The notes beneath the pieces are model-generated. The model saw nothing but the letters and a program-made list of their open reading frames with translations, did not search any database and was not told where the DNA came from. This document shows, piece by piece, positions 1 to 9,168 of a DNA stretch of 64,000 bases. Positions within the stretch are counted from its first letter, which is position 1. Every line of letters starts with the position of its first letter. Made by a program: the position numbers and the translations under genes. This DNA is from Aurantiacibacter spongiae (GTDB lineage: Bacteria > Pseudomonadota > Alphaproteobacteria > Sphingomonadales > Sphingomonadaceae), in contig NZ_RPFZ01000001.1 in the NCBI RefSeq assembly GCF_003815535.1, positions 868,001 through 932,000 of the forward strand, read 5' to 3'.

Positions 1-471
1 ACGAACCCGACCCGGCCGGTTATCATCGGCGGCGAGGAGTGGAGCGGCGTCGATTCGCTCGCCACGCTGCGCCTGCCCGACGACCCCAACGTCTATCCGA
101 CGTTCCATTATTACGCCCCGTTCGAATTCACTCATCAGGGCGCAAGCTGGGTCGAGCCGTCGCCACCGCCGCCCGGTCGCAGCTTCGGTAGCGCCGAGGA
201 CATGGCTCAGTTGCAGGCGGACGTCGCCAAGGTGGAAGCTTATGCCGAACGGACCGGCAAGCTGCCCTTCATGGGTGAAACCGGCGCCTATGACCGGCAC
301 ATACCGACCGCCGAACGCGCAGCGTATCACCGCGCGGTGCGCGAGGCCTTCGAGGGAACGGGGGTCGGCATCTGTACCTGGGCCTATGCCAATACCTTCC
401 CCTTCTACGACCGCGAACAGGGTGAGTGGCTACCTGGCATGCTGGCGGCAATGGGCCTGCCCGAAGACTAG
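1..471 (+). CDS. GH5-family endoglucanase, C-terminal part (5' end outside window)
   Basis: Partial gene read from the first base of the window in frame 1; 156 codons plus a TAG stop are present and the start lies to the left. The segment carries GH5 cellulase landmarks: an N-terminal strand VIIGGEEW, a FHYYAPFEFTHQGASW stretch with the active-site His/Tyr, and FMGETGAY, whose Glu is the expected catalytic nucleophile. A Trp-containing strand (GICTWAY) follows before the C-terminus. The likely role is hydrolysis of beta-1,4-glucan or a related hemicellulose, probably exported, although the signal peptide is not visible. It converges with the GH43 gene and overlaps its stop by 4 bp. Membership of the xylan block is inferred from position. 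Confidence 0.82.
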   Translation, partial: TNPTRPVIIGGEEWSGVDSLATLRLPDDPNVYPTFHYYAPFEFTHQGASWVEPSPPPPGRSFGSAEDMAQLQADVAKVEAYAERTGKLPFMGETGAYDRHIPTAERAAYHRAVREAFEGTGVGICTWAYANTFPFYDREQGEWLPGMLAAMGLPED

Positions 472-2159
472 TCCGCCGCGCCCCAGCCGTAGGGGCCGGC
501 AACCACGCCTGCGAACAGGTCCGAATGGGCCGAAGCCATGTGTTCGATATTGATGGCGTGGGCGAGTGTCCTCCACCCGCCTTCGCCAACGCGCCAGTCG
601 ATGTCGGCCACCCCGTCGCGGATGGTCAGTCGCAGGTCAACCGGCGTATTCCCTCCCGCGAACGGCGAGGAGGCTATCAGGACGCCCTCTTCTGGATCGC
701 TGGCCAGATCGTGCCGCCGCACGACGATCTGCGTTTCTCCATCGAGCATCTCGATGCCGGCGAGGAGGAAATTCTCTTCGTTGGCCATGGCGAGAAGGCC
801 AGCCCCCTCCCCCTTGCCCGAAGGGGCGAAGGTCAGGCGCGTGGTCCACCTCGCCGCAGGGTGGCGCATCCGTCGCCCGAGAAAATGCGGTTTACCCGGC
901 CCGCTTGCCGCGTCGGCGCCCGGCACCAGCAACAGCGCATTCGCACTGCGGTCCAGTGCATACCACTGCACGGGGGCGGGATTGCGAACCTCCAGCCAGT
1001 CCTGCGCCAGTTTGCCGTTCGAAAAATCGTCCGTAATGCGCGACCAGTCCGTCCCTGCGCCCTCCGGCAAATCCGGTCTTGTGGAGATAAGTGGGACCGG
1101 CTCTCCTGGAGCGAGGACGCGGGGCCAGCCATCGGTCCATTCGACCGGGAGGAGCCAGCTTTCGCGGCCAAGAAGGGTCGACATGCCGGTGAACGGCCGC
1201 ATGGCGAGGAAGGTCGCCCACCAGCTTCCGTCGTCCAGCCGAACCATGTCGGCATGACCTGTCGCTTCCACCCGATCGGCCCGGTCGGCAGGCAGGTCGC
1301 GCTGTGTCAGCGTCGGGTTGACCGGCCCGGGTTCGTAAGGTCCGGTGACGCTGCGGCTGCGGTAGATCGTCTGCGAATGCTGATCCATCGTGCCGCCTTC
1401 GGCGACGCTGAGATAATACCAGCCACCCATGCGATAGATATGTGGTCCTTCAGCCCAGACAGGCTGCGTGGACAGATCGGTGCCGCCATTCACGAGCAGC
1501 GTACGCTCGCCGGTGACTTCACCGCTCGCCAGGTCGATCGGCTGTATCCAGATGGCGCGATGCCCCTCGTAAAGCGGATCGCCGGGAGGGGCATCGTTGT
1601 TAATCACCCAGGCCTGTCCGTCCTCGTCGACGAACAGCGACGGATCGATACCCCCGATGTCCACCCATATCGGATCGGACCACGGTCCAGCCGGATCGCG
1701 CGCGGTAACGAAGAAATTTCCGCCGCACCGAACGCATGTATTGAAGATGACGAAAAGACCATTCCGATAATCGATGGCGGGCGCATAGAGGCCGTCCGCG
1801 ACCAGTCTGCTATGCCCGAGATCGACCATCCCGGGCCGGTCGATGGCGTGGCCGATCAGTTTCCAGTTTACGAGGTCGGTGCTGTGGAAGATTGGCAAGC
1901 CGGGAAACCATCCGAATGTCGATGTGACGAGGTAGAAGTCCTTCCCCACCCGCACGATGGAGGGATCAGGATAAAAGCCGGGCAGAACGGGATTGCGGAA
2001 CATGCCCTCCGGCGGCGGCGGTGTGTCCAGCGCGGTGTAATGGAATCGCTCGAACCGCGCCGTGGGGCCGGCCTGAACGGGCGTGGATACCGCTGAGGCC
2101 GACAGACATGCGGAAGCTCCCAATACCATGGCGCGCCACCGTGCGTCGAAGTGCTTCAT
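468..2159 (-). CDS. GH43-family beta-xylosidase / alpha-L-arabinofuranosidase, exported
   Basis: A 563-aa glycosidase with a probable N-terminal signal sequence ending near VQA (residue 30). The GH43 five-bladed propeller triad is visible: base Asp65 in FYPDPSIV, pKa-modulating Asp172 in GGIDPSLFVD, and acid Glu237 in VWAEGPHIY. After about residue 360 there is a beta-sandwich extension (DFSNGKLAQDWLEVRNP), as in GH43 xylosidases and arabinofuranosidases with a C-terminal DUF1349/GH43_C2-like domain. It probably releases xylose or arabinose from xylo-oligosaccharides in the periplasm. It diverges from xylX across a 79-bp gap holding a XylR-type box. The start gives a short spacing to a GAGAGG Shine-Dalgarno, but no better start is seen. 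Substrate (xylose or arabinose) cannot be decided by eye. Confidence 0.88.
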   Translation of the reverse strand: MKHFDARWRAMVLGASACLSASAVSTPVQAGPTARFERFHYTALDTPPPPEGMFRNPVLPGFYPDPSIVRVGKDFYLVTSTFGWFPGLPIFHSTDLVNWKLIGHAIDRPGMVDLGHSRLVADGLYAPAIDYRNGLFVIFNTCVRCGGNFFVTARDPAGPWSDPIWVDIGGIDPSLFVDEDGQAWVINNDAPPGDPLYEGHRAIWIQPIDLASGEVTGERTLLVNGGTDLSTQPVWAEGPHIYRMGGWYYLSVAEGGTMDQHSQTIYRSRSVTGPYEPGPVNPTLTQRDLPADRADRVEATGHADMVRLDDGSWWATFLAMRPFTGMSTLLGRESWLLPVEWTDGWPRVLAPGEPVPLISTRPDLPEGAGTDWSRITDDFSNGKLAQDWLEVRNPAPVQWYALDRSANALLLVPGADAASGPGKPHFLGRRMRHPAARWTTRLTFAPSGKGEGAGLLAMANEENFLLAGIEMLDGETQIVVRRHDLASDPEEGVLIASSPFAGGNTPVDLRLTIRDGVADIDWRVGEGGWRTLAHAINIEHMASAHSDLFAGVVAGPYGWGAAD

Positions 2160-2200
2160 ACCTCTCGCTTTCGCCTTGCGAATGTTCGCTTGCGTTCATA

Positions 2201-2214
2201 TGGTAGCGCTATCA
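2201..2214. promoter_or_regulatory. XylR-type operator box 1 (GH43 / xylX divergent promoter)
   Basis: TGGTAGCGCTATCA, one of five near-identical palindromic boxes with core TAGCGCTA in the first 30 kb. It lies between the divergent GH43 gene and xylX, 41 bp from the GH43 start and 25 bp upstream of the xylX start. The LacI-family regulator encoded at 10960-12120 is the obvious candidate ligand. Confidence 0.8.
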
Positions 2215-2238
2215 AGGGAGAGGGCAACAACGCTCGCA

Positions 2239-3363
2239 ATGTCAACTGACCTGATTTCCATCCTGCCGGCCGATGCCGGTGAGGGCACATTCATCGGCCG
2301 CGCGCAATCGCCCGACGGACCATGCGTCATAGCCCTACGCGGTGGGCGCCTGTTCGATCTGACCCGACAGGTTGCCACGGTGTCGGGCGCCATTGCGCGT
2401 CGCCAGTTCGCAGGCGGGGCGGAGATTGGCGCGCTGGCCGACGGTCTGCCCGCCGGATGGTCGCTGCTTTCCCCCATCGATCTGCAATGCATAAAGGCCA
2501 GCGGCGTTACCTTCGCCCTGTCCGCGATCGAGCGCGTCATCGAGGAGCGGGCGCGCGGCGATGCGTCCCGGGCTATGGAAATCCGGGACGAACTCGAAAG
2601 CACGGTCGGGTCCGGGATCCGTTCGGTCGTGCCCGGTTCGGACGAAGCGATGCAGTTGAAGCAGGCGCTGATCGACAAGGGCATGTGGTCCCAATATCTG
2701 GAGGTCGCCATCGGCCCCGATGCGGAAATCTTCTCAAAATCCCCCGTGCTTTCTTCGGTCGGCCACGATGCGCCTATCGGGGTGAGGTCCGACTCCAGCT
2801 GGAACAACCCGGAACCCGAAGTCGTGCTCGTATGCGACGCGAAAGGCGCGATACTGGGTGCGACTTTGGGCAACGACGTCAATCTGCGCGATTTCGAAGG
2901 ACGCTCGGCCCTGCTTTTGTCCAAGGCGAAGGACAATACGGCAAGCTGCGCGATCGGACCGTTCATCCGTCTGTTCGACGACCATTTCACGCTCGACGAC
3001 GTGCGCGGTGCCGATGTCGAACTGACGATAGAAGGACCGGAAGGCTACCGGCTCGAAGGCCGCAACGAGATGGCGCAGATCAGCCGCGATCCGGCGGATC
3101 TGGTAAGCCAGTGCCTGTCCGAACATCATTATCCCGATGGGTTCGTGCTGTTCTGTGGCACGCTGTTCGCTCCGACCCAGGATCGGGACGAGCCGGGCGC
3201 CGGCTTCACCCACAAGATGGGCGACAGCGTGACTATCCGTTCCGAACGGATCGGCACCCTTCGCAACACCGTCACGACCTCGCGCGATGCCCCGTCCTGG
3301 ACGTGCGGCATCGGCGAATTCGTCCGCAACCTCACACAGCGCGGACTGGTGGACAGGATATAA
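2239..3363 (+). CDS. xylX: 2-keto-3-deoxy-D-xylonate dehydratase (FAH superfamily), Weimberg pathway
   Basis: A 374-aa protein of the fumarylacetoacetate-hydrolase superfamily. It is assigned as the dehydratase turning 2-keto-3-deoxy-xylonate into alpha-ketoglutarate semialdehyde. The FAH-type catalytic core is visible as EPEVVLVCDAKGAILG, GNDVNLRDFEGRSALLL and KAKDNTASCAIGPFI in the middle third. The N-terminal region (about 170 residues) matches the long N-domain of the C. crescentus XylX class rather than short FAH proteins. The assignment rests on that architecture and on xylB and xylC lying directly downstream. The ATG at 2239 is preferred because farther upstream in-frame starts run into the operator box. 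It is the first gene of a tightly packed plus-strand operon ending at 9168. Confidence 0.87.
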   Translation: MSTDLISILPADAGEGTFIGRAQSPDGPCVIALRGGRLFDLTRQVATVSGAIARRQFAGGAEIGALADGLPAGWSLLSPIDLQCIKASGVTFALSAIERVIEERARGDASRAMEIRDELESTVGSGIRSVVPGSDEAMQLKQALIDKGMWSQYLEVAIGPDAEIFSKSPVLSSVGHDAPIGVRSDSSWNNPEPEVVLVCDAKGAILGATLGNDVNLRDFEGRSALLLSKAKDNTASCAIGPFIRLFDDHFTLDDVRGADVELTIEGPEGYRLEGRNEMAQISRDPADLVSQCLSEHHYPDGFVLFCGTLFAPTQDRDEPGAGFTHKMGDSVTIRSERIGTLRNTVTTSRDAPSWTCGIGEFVRNLTQRGLVDRI

Positions 3364-3412
3364 ACGGCCGGACGAAGGTATCGGCACCTTACTTACGGGG
3401 AGAGTGATCCGC

Positions 3413-4198
3413 ATGGCGGAAGCGAATTTGGGTATTGCCGGCAAGGCTGCGATCTATCCCAGTCTGCGCGACAAGAGGGTTATCGTCAGCGGCGGCGGGT
3501 CCGGCATCGGCGCCGGCCTTGTGGAGGGATTTGCGAGGCAGGGGGCGAAGGTCGCCTTTGTCGATGTGGCCGAGGACGCGAGCCGCGGGGTTTGTCAGGC
3601 GCTGGCGGAAGCCGATCACGCGCCGATCTTCCGCCCCTGCGACATAACCGATACCGAAGCCTACACCTCGACCATCCTCGATCTTGTCGGGGAAATGGGC
3701 GGTTGCGATGTGCTTTTGAACAATGCCGCGAACGACGACCGGCACAAGATTGCCGACGTCACCAGCGCCTATTGGGACGACCGCATGGCGGTGAACCTCA
3801 AGCACCAGTTCTTCGCCGCTCAAACCGTGGTGCCGGCGATGAAGAAGGCCGGCGGTGGCTCGATCGTCAATCTGGGCTCGATCAGCTGGCATCTGGGCCT
3901 GGAAGACCTGACGATCTACCAGACCGCCAAGGCAGCCATTGAAGGACTGACCCGCAGCTTGGCGCGCGAACTGGGCCGGGCGAACATTCGGGTGAACACG
4001 ATCGTGCCGGGCAACGTGAAGACCCCACGGCAGGAAAAGTGGTACACGCCCGAAGGCGAGGCGGAGATTGTCGCTGCGCAATGCCTGGACGGGCGCATCC
4101 ACCCGGTCGACATTGCCGCCATGGCGCTGTTCCTCGCCAGCGACGATGCGCGCTACTGCACGGCTCACAATTACTGGGTCGACGCCGGATGGAGATAG
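3413..4198 (+). CDS. xylB: D-xylose 1-dehydrogenase (SDR family)
   Basis: A 261-aa classical short-chain dehydrogenase that oxidises D-xylose to D-xylono-1,4-lactone with NAD+. The cofactor motif is SGGGSGIGAG (about residues 26-35), followed by NNAAND. The catalytic set is Ser156 (NLGSISW), Tyr169 and Lys173 (IYQTAK). The stretches HKIADVTSAYWDDR, NVKTPRQEKWYTPEGEAE and the C-terminal YWVDAGWR closely follow my recollection of C. crescentus XylB, which makes this one of the firmest calls. The ATG at 3413 has ACGGGGAGAG about 8 nt upstream; the in-frame GTG at 3404 would sit on the Shine-Dalgarno. The 3' end overlaps xylC by 10 bp. Confidence 0.93.
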   Translation: MAEANLGIAGKAAIYPSLRDKRVIVSGGGSGIGAGLVEGFARQGAKVAFVDVAEDASRGVCQALAEADHAPIFRPCDITDTEAYTSTILDLVGEMGGCDVLLNNAANDDRHKIADVTSAYWDDRMAVNLKHQFFAAQTVVPAMKKAGGGSIVNLGSISWHLGLEDLTIYQTAKAAIEGLTRSLARELGRANIRVNTIVPGNVKTPRQEKWYTPEGEAEIVAAQCLDGRIHPVDIAAMALFLASDDARYCTAHNYWVDAGWR

Positions 4199-5073
4199 AA
4201 CTGCCCGTTCGCCAGCTGCTCGATACGAAGGCGCTGCTGGGTGAAGGGGCGGTGTGGGATCATGCGCGCAAGATCGTCTGGTTCGTCGACATCAAGCGGC
4301 GGCACCTATGGCATTACGACCCGGACACGGGCAGCAATGCGCACGTCGAAGCGCCCGACCAGATCGGCTGGGCCTTGCCGGCGAACGGGGGCGCGCTGCT
4401 TTGCGGACTGAAGGACGGTCTGCACGTCTTCGATCCCCGAACGCGGGATTTCGACAAGCTTGCCGACATACCGGGGGAAAGCCCGGCCAATCGCCTCAAC
4501 GACGCCTGCACCGATCCGTGGGGCCGAGTGTGGTTCGGCACGATGCACGACGAAGAAGAGCTGTCATCGGGACGGTTCTACGTTTTCGATCGGGGGGAGA
4601 TCAGGCCCGCTGGTCCATCCGGCATCACGATCACAAACGGTCCGGCCGTGAACCGCGACGGCTCCCTCATCTATTTCACCGACACCCTGGGAAGGACGAT
4701 TTACGTCGCCGACCTTACGGCGGATGGGGTTGGCGAGCCGCGCCTCCTTGTCGATACCTCCCGCGACTTCCCCGGTGCCTACCCGGATGGCCCGGTAGTG
4801 GACGCCGAGGGGTACATCTGGACCGCGCTTTACCTTGGGGGGCGCGTGGCGCGCTATTCCCCCGAAGGAACGCTGGCGGCGACGGTCGCGATACCGGCCC
4901 GGGACGTGACCAAGCTGGCGTTCGGCGGAACCGATCTTTCCACTGCCTTCGTGACCAGCGCAACCAAGAATATGGAGCCCGATGACATGACACGCTTTCC
5001 ACAGGCCGGTAGCCTGTTCGCTTTCGACGCTCCCGCCCCGGGTTTCGTCCAGCCGCTGGTTGAACTGGCATGA
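4189..5073 (+). CDS. xylC: Xylonolactonase, SMP-30/gluconolactonase family
   Basis: A 294-aa six-bladed beta-propeller lactonase that hydrolyses xylonolactone to xylonate. SMP-30 metal-site features are visible: Glu19 in LLGEGAVWD, the Asn/Asp pair in ANRLNDACTDPWGRVWFGTM, TNGPAVNRDGSLIYF, and Asp in PDGPVVDAEGYIWTALY. No signal peptide is seen, so it is cytoplasmic. The ATG is inside the end of xylB (10-bp overlap) and the stop overlaps the next start as ATGA, indicating translational coupling. The length matches the Caulobacter enzyme (just under 300 aa). The pathway assignment follows from sitting between xylB and the other Weimberg genes. Confidence 0.92.
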   Translation: MEIELPVRQLLDTKALLGEGAVWDHARKIVWFVDIKRRHLWHYDPDTGSNAHVEAPDQIGWALPANGGALLCGLKDGLHVFDPRTRDFDKLADIPGESPANRLNDACTDPWGRVWFGTMHDEEELSSGRFYVFDRGEIRPAGPSGITITNGPAVNRDGSLIYFTDTLGRTIYVADLTADGVGEPRLLVDTSRDFPGAYPDGPVVDAEGYIWTALYLGGRVARYSPEGTLAATVAIPARDVTKLAFGGTDLSTAFVTSATKNMEPDDMTRFPQAGSLFAFDAPAPGFVQPLVELA

Positions 5074-6980
5074 GGCTCGCGTTTGCTCTTGTCGGATTCC
5101 TGGCTCTCGGTGGCACGGCGCAGGCAACCCCGGTGCTGGATGCAGGCTATGGCGACCGAATGGTGCTACAGCGCGATCTGCCGATCGAGGTTGCGGGCAA
5201 TGCCGAACCGGGGTCTCGCGTCGAAGGGACGCTGGGCGACGACACCGCGAATGCGCAGGCCGGGCCCGACGGTCGCTTTCGCCTGACCTTTTCCTCGCAC
5301 GATGCGGCGAGCGAGCCCATGACGCTTACCGTGTCGGATCCGACCGGAACTGCCCGGCTGTCCGGTGTTCTGGTCGGTGATGTCTATCTGTGCTCGGGGC
5401 AGTCCAACATGGAACTGCCGGTGGTGCGCGCGCTGAATGTCAGCAACGAGCTGCGCATGGCCGGCGACGAGGGCCTTCGCCTGCTTCAGGTGCCCAAGGT
5501 TACCGCTTCCACACCTGTTCACGCATTCGGGGAAGCAGCGCACTGGCAAGCTGCGAGCGGCGATACTGCCGCCGATTTCTCCGCAGCCTGTTTTTATATG
5601 GGCAAGCAATTGCGCGCCGATCATCCCGACGTTCCGGTCGGCCTCATCCATTCCAGCTGGGGTGGCAGCGCGGCCAATGCATGGCTTTCGCCCGAAGGGG
5701 TTCGTATCCTCTACGGAGAGCAGCCTCTCGCCCGGCTTCGGCAATACGATCAGGATCCACTCGCGGCAGCGCGCTCCTTCGCGCCCGAATGGTATGACTG
5801 GTATCGCGGTGTATCGGGAGGCAGCGAGCCGTGGAAGGACAGCGCGCAGCTCGACTGGCGACCGATCCCGAAGTTCTCGTTCTGGAACGAATGGACTGGC
5901 ACCGGCCTCGACACCAACCCCAACGGGCTGGTGTGGTTGCGCCAGACCTTTACGCTGACGCCCGAACAAGCGGCTTCGGCGGGTAGCATTTCCATCGGTG
6001 CCATCGACGATCTGGACATGACCTTCGTCAACGGGGCGCCCGTCGGCTATACCTTCGGCTGGGGAACCGAGCGAACCTATCGTGTGCCGGCCGCCGATCT
6101 CAAGGCTGGCAAGAACGAAGTCCTGATCGCCGCCTGGAATGCCTGGGACACCGGCGGCTTCTACGCCGGACCAGACCGACTGTTCTTTTCGCCAGGCGAT
6201 GGCGGCGATGCCGTTCCGCTGGGCGCGGACTGGGACTACGCCGTGATGCGCACGGACGAAGCACCGCCCCGTGCGCCGTGGGATGCCCTGGTTGGCACGG
6301 GAGTCATGCACAATGCCATGATCGCACCGATCGGACCGATGCGGGTCAAGGGAGTCGCCTGGTATCAGGGGGAGGCCGATGTCGGCCAACCCGGATACGC
6401 CGACCGTCTGCGCGAACTTTTCGCCGGATGGCGACGGCAGTTCGGTGATCAGGCGCGAATGATGGTCGTGCAACTGGCCGGATGGGGCACGCCGCAGGCC
6501 GAACCCGTTGCCTCCGGCTGGGCCGAGCTGCGGCAGCAACAGCTCGACGCCGTTGTCGCCGACGACAACGCGGCGCTGGTCGCCGCGACCGACCTGGGAG
6601 AGCCGACCGATATTCACCCCGCCAACAAGAATGTGCTTGGCAAGCGACTGGCCATGGCCGCCGAGGGCGAACCCATGCCCATGCCTGACAGCGCGGTTCT
6701 GACGGGCGACACCATTCGCCTCCGGTTGAGCGGCGTCGAGGGTGGATTGCGTGCCATCGGAGGTCCGTACGGTCTGGGCGTCGAACTGTGCGGGGAGATG
6801 CAAGAGAGTTGCCGCTTCGTACTGCCCGCCTTGCAGGGGGACACGATGCTGATCCGTACCGACCAGGGCGGACCGGTGGCGCGGGTGCGCCACGCTTGGT
6901 CCGACGCTCCGCTCATCAATCTCTACGACGAGCGTGGCCTGCCGGTGCCCGGCTTCGAACTGCCCGTAGCGCAACCGTGA
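5070..6980 (+). CDS. SASA-type (SGNH-fold) acetylesterase, probable acetylxylan esterase
   Basis: A 636-aa exported esterase with a signal peptide (hydrophobic residues about 3-18, ending TAQA). The SGNH/SASA signature is CSGQSNME, with catalytic Ser112 in GQSN. A second block, WYQGEADVGQPGYADRL, and the distal DLGEPTDIHPANK supply the Asp/His part of the triad. A jelly-roll insertion (about residues 270-370; SIGAIDDLDMTFVNGAPVG) is typical of sialate-O-acetylesterase-like proteins found in polysaccharide loci. Sialic acid is an unlikely substrate here; in a xylan locus the expected job is removal of acetyl groups from xylan. It is translationally coupled at both ends (ATGA with xylC, GTGA with the next gene). 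Confidence 0.85.
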   Translation: MRLAFALVGFLALGGTAQATPVLDAGYGDRMVLQRDLPIEVAGNAEPGSRVEGTLGDDTANAQAGPDGRFRLTFSSHDAASEPMTLTVSDPTGTARLSGVLVGDVYLCSGQSNMELPVVRALNVSNELRMAGDEGLRLLQVPKVTASTPVHAFGEAAHWQAASGDTAADFSAACFYMGKQLRADHPDVPVGLIHSSWGGSAANAWLSPEGVRILYGEQPLARLRQYDQDPLAAARSFAPEWYDWYRGVSGGSEPWKDSAQLDWRPIPKFSFWNEWTGTGLDTNPNGLVWLRQTFTLTPEQAASAGSISIGAIDDLDMTFVNGAPVGYTFGWGTERTYRVPAADLKAGKNEVLIAAWNAWDTGGFYAGPDRLFFSPGDGGDAVPLGADWDYAVMRTDEAPPRAPWDALVGTGVMHNAMIAPIGPMRVKGVAWYQGEADVGQPGYADRLRELFAGWRRQFGDQARMMVVQLAGWGTPQAEPVASGWAELRQQQLDAVVADDNAALVAATDLGEPTDIHPANKNVLGKRLAMAAEGEPMPMPDSAVLTGDTIRLRLSGVEGGLRAIGGPYGLGVELCGEMQESCRFVLPALQGDTMLIRTDQGGPVARVRHAWSDAPLINLYDERGLPVPGFELPVAQP

Positions 6981-8323
6981 AGTTCGACAGGCGCGGGCTA
7001 CTCGCATCGGCAGCCGCGATTTCGCTGGCCGGCTGCACCACCTTGTCACCGTCGTCCCTATCACGGTCCCCGCGTCGCGCTATCGTCGTTCGGAGCGGCG
7101 CAGGGTTCTCGCGGGGCGGATTGGCCTACCGGATCGTGGGCGCGAACATGTGGTATGCCGCCTGGCTCGCCGCCGATGCGCCGTTCGGGGACCGCGACCG
7201 GCTTCGACGCGAACTGGATCGGCTCCGCAGTCTCGGGATCAACAACCTGAGGATCATGGCATCGGCCGAGGAAGGCCCGCTCACGAACTCGATCAAACCC
7301 GGCTTCACCCGGCCGGACGGTTCGCCGAATCCCGCGCTGTTCGAAGGGCTGGACCGGGCGATGGCCGAGATCGGCAGCCGCGGCATGACCGCGGTGCTGG
7401 TCCTTTCCAACTTCTGGGAATGGTCGGGTGGCCTGCAGACGCTGCTCTGGCGCGCAACGGGCGAGTACATGGACATGGGCGATCCCGCGCACCCCTGGCC
7501 CGCATTCGCCGACGCGACGGCACGTTTCTATGCCAACCCCCAAGCGCGCGAACTCTACGCCGCCCATCTGGACCGCATCGTGTCGCGCACCAACTCGATT
7601 ACCGGGCGTCCATATGCCGAGGATCCCGCCATATTCAGCTGGCAGCTGGCCAACGAACCGCGCCCCGGCGGAAGCGATGCGGCTATCGCCGCGAACGTCG
7701 CCGATTATCGCGACTGGATCGAAAGCAGCGCCAGTCATATCCGCGAGCTCGACCCGCACCATCTCGTGTCACTGGGGCAGGAGGGAACGCAGGCGACGAA
7801 CGGTAGCGAGGACATCGTGCTTACCGCCCACCGTCAGATGGACTATCTCACCGCGCATATCTGGCCGCTCAACTGGGGCTGGGTGGATGGCGACGACCTG
7901 TCGGGCACCTGGTCGGAAGGCAGCGGGCTGACCCACGAATACATCGCCGCGCACGAACGCCTTGCCGGGCAGCTCGGAAAGCCGCTGGTGATCGAGGAGT
8001 TCGGCTTCCCCCGCGATGGCGAATCCTACGATCCCGCCGCCGGCACCACGTTCCGACAACGCTTCTACGCCACGATCTACGATGCGGTCGAACGATCGGT
8101 GCGTTCCGGCGGGCCGCTTGTCGGCAGTAATTTCTGGGCTTGGAACGGTGAGGCCCGTGCGCAGCATGGCGATTACCGCTTCGTCGATGGCGACCGCGCC
8201 TACATGGGCGATCCCCCGCACGAGCCCCAGGGCTGGTACGGAAACTTCGACAGCGACGCCGACATGCTGGCGCTAATCCGGCAACACGCTGAAGCGGTGC
8301 TCCCCCGAACCGGTCCGACATGA
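6977..8323 (+). CDS. GH5-family beta-mannanase-like lipoprotein
   Basis: A 448-aa glycosidase starting at a GTG that overlaps the preceding stop (GTGA). The N-terminus, FDRRGLLASAAAISLAGC, combines a twin-arginine-like motif with a lipobox (LAGC), so it is probably an exported lipoprotein. GH5 landmarks are LGINNLRIMAS, acid/base Glu227 in WQLANEPRPG, TAHIWPLNWGW, and the nucleophile in VIEEFGF (Glu340/Glu341). The layout resembles the mannan endo-1,4-beta-mannosidase branch (GH5_7). In this operon it may act on a mannan or mixed hemicellulose that accompanies xylan. The substrate is inferred from subfamily resemblance only. Confidence 0.8.
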   Translation: MKFDRRGLLASAAAISLAGCTTLSPSSLSRSPRRAIVVRSGAGFSRGGLAYRIVGANMWYAAWLAADAPFGDRDRLRRELDRLRSLGINNLRIMASAEEGPLTNSIKPGFTRPDGSPNPALFEGLDRAMAEIGSRGMTAVLVLSNFWEWSGGLQTLLWRATGEYMDMGDPAHPWPAFADATARFYANPQARELYAAHLDRIVSRTNSITGRPYAEDPAIFSWQLANEPRPGGSDAAIAANVADYRDWIESSASHIRELDPHHLVSLGQEGTQATNGSEDIVLTAHRQMDYLTAHIWPLNWGWVDGDDLSGTWSEGSGLTHEYIAAHERLAGQLGKPLVIEEFGFPRDGESYDPAAGTTFRQRFYATIYDAVERSVRSGGPLVGSNFWAWNGEARAQHGDYRFVDGDRAYMGDPPHEPQGWYGNFDSDADMLALIRQHAEAVLPRTGPT

Positions 8324-9168
8324 TCGAACTGCGCGCCGGCAAATGGCGAGCGGTGCTTCGTCCGCAGCTCGGTGGTTCTCTTGTTTCGCTGACCTGCGGC
8401 GACCTGCCTGTTTTGCGCGAAACGACCCTTGAGTGCGATGACGTTCTTCAATCGGCCTGCTTTCCGCTCGTCCCCTTTTGCAACCGCGTAGCCGAGGGAC
8501 AGTTCGATTTCGGCGGGAGCACGGTGCGGTTGGAACCCAACCTGCCGCCCCAGCGCCATCCGCTGCATGGCTTCGGCTGGCGACGCGAATGGCGAACGGT
8601 TCGCTCGGATCGCCACAGCGCCCTTATGGAAGATGAATACGCGGCGGGCGAATGGCCCTGGCCCTACCGCGCGCATCAGCACGTCGCGCTGGACGAGGAC
8701 GGGTGCACCATTCGCCTGCTGGCGGAAAACAGGTCGGATCGGACCGCCCCGATGGGGCTGGGCCTGCATCCCTATTTTCGCCGCGGCGCAGAGACCGTCG
8801 TGGCTTTCGAAGCGCGGGGCATGATGGGAATTGACGAGGAGTTTCTCCCCGACGGATCGGTGGAGGATGCAAGCCACGTGGCTGACTTTACCGCCGGCGC
8901 GGCGCTACCCGAACGCCTGGTCGACAACTGCTTCGTCGACTGGACTGGCACGGCCACGATAAGCGACCGGCTAGGAGCGATTCGGCTCAGGGCGTTCGGT
9001 GCGCCCCATTGCCACGTCTTCTCGCCGACGGAAGAGCCGACATTGTGCATCGAGCCGATCAGCCACACGCCGGACGCCCTCAATCGCGCACCGGGGGAAA
9101 TGATCTCCCTCCCCTCATGCGCGGCAGCGGCAATCGCGCTGAGGATCGAGGCCGACGGCCCGCTCTAG
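8320..9168 (+). CDS. Aldose 1-epimerase (mutarotase) family protein
   Basis: A 282-aa galactose-mutarotase-like protein, cytoplasmic by lack of a signal peptide. Family features are HPLHGFGWRREWRTV, GLGLHPYFRRG with the catalytic His, and the late acidic strand TLCIEPISHTPDALN, whose Glu is the likely general base. It would interconvert alpha- and beta-xylopyranose released by the glycosidases and feed XylB. The start overlaps the upstream stop (ATGA). The 3' end overlaps the convergent xylD by 4 bp, so this closes the operon. Confidence 0.87.
   Translation: MIELRAGKWRAVLRPQLGGSLVSLTCGDLPVLRETTLECDDVLQSACFPLVPFCNRVAEGQFDFGGSTVRLEPNLPPQRHPLHGFGWRREWRTVRSDRHSALMEDEYAAGEWPWPYRAHQHVALDEDGCTIRLLAENRSDRTAPMGLGLHPYFRRGAETVVAFEARGMMGIDEEFLPDGSVEDASHVADFTAGAALPERLVDNCFVDWTGTATISDRLGAIRLRAFGAPHCHVFSPTEEPTLCIEPISHTPDALNRAPGEMISLPSCAAAAIALRIEADGPL

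Noticed and set aside
426-2096. Long plus-strand open frame opposite the GH43 gene
   Set aside because: Antisense shadow: the minus-strand frame has a full GH43 catalytic triad and signal peptide, and this frame has no recognisable motif.
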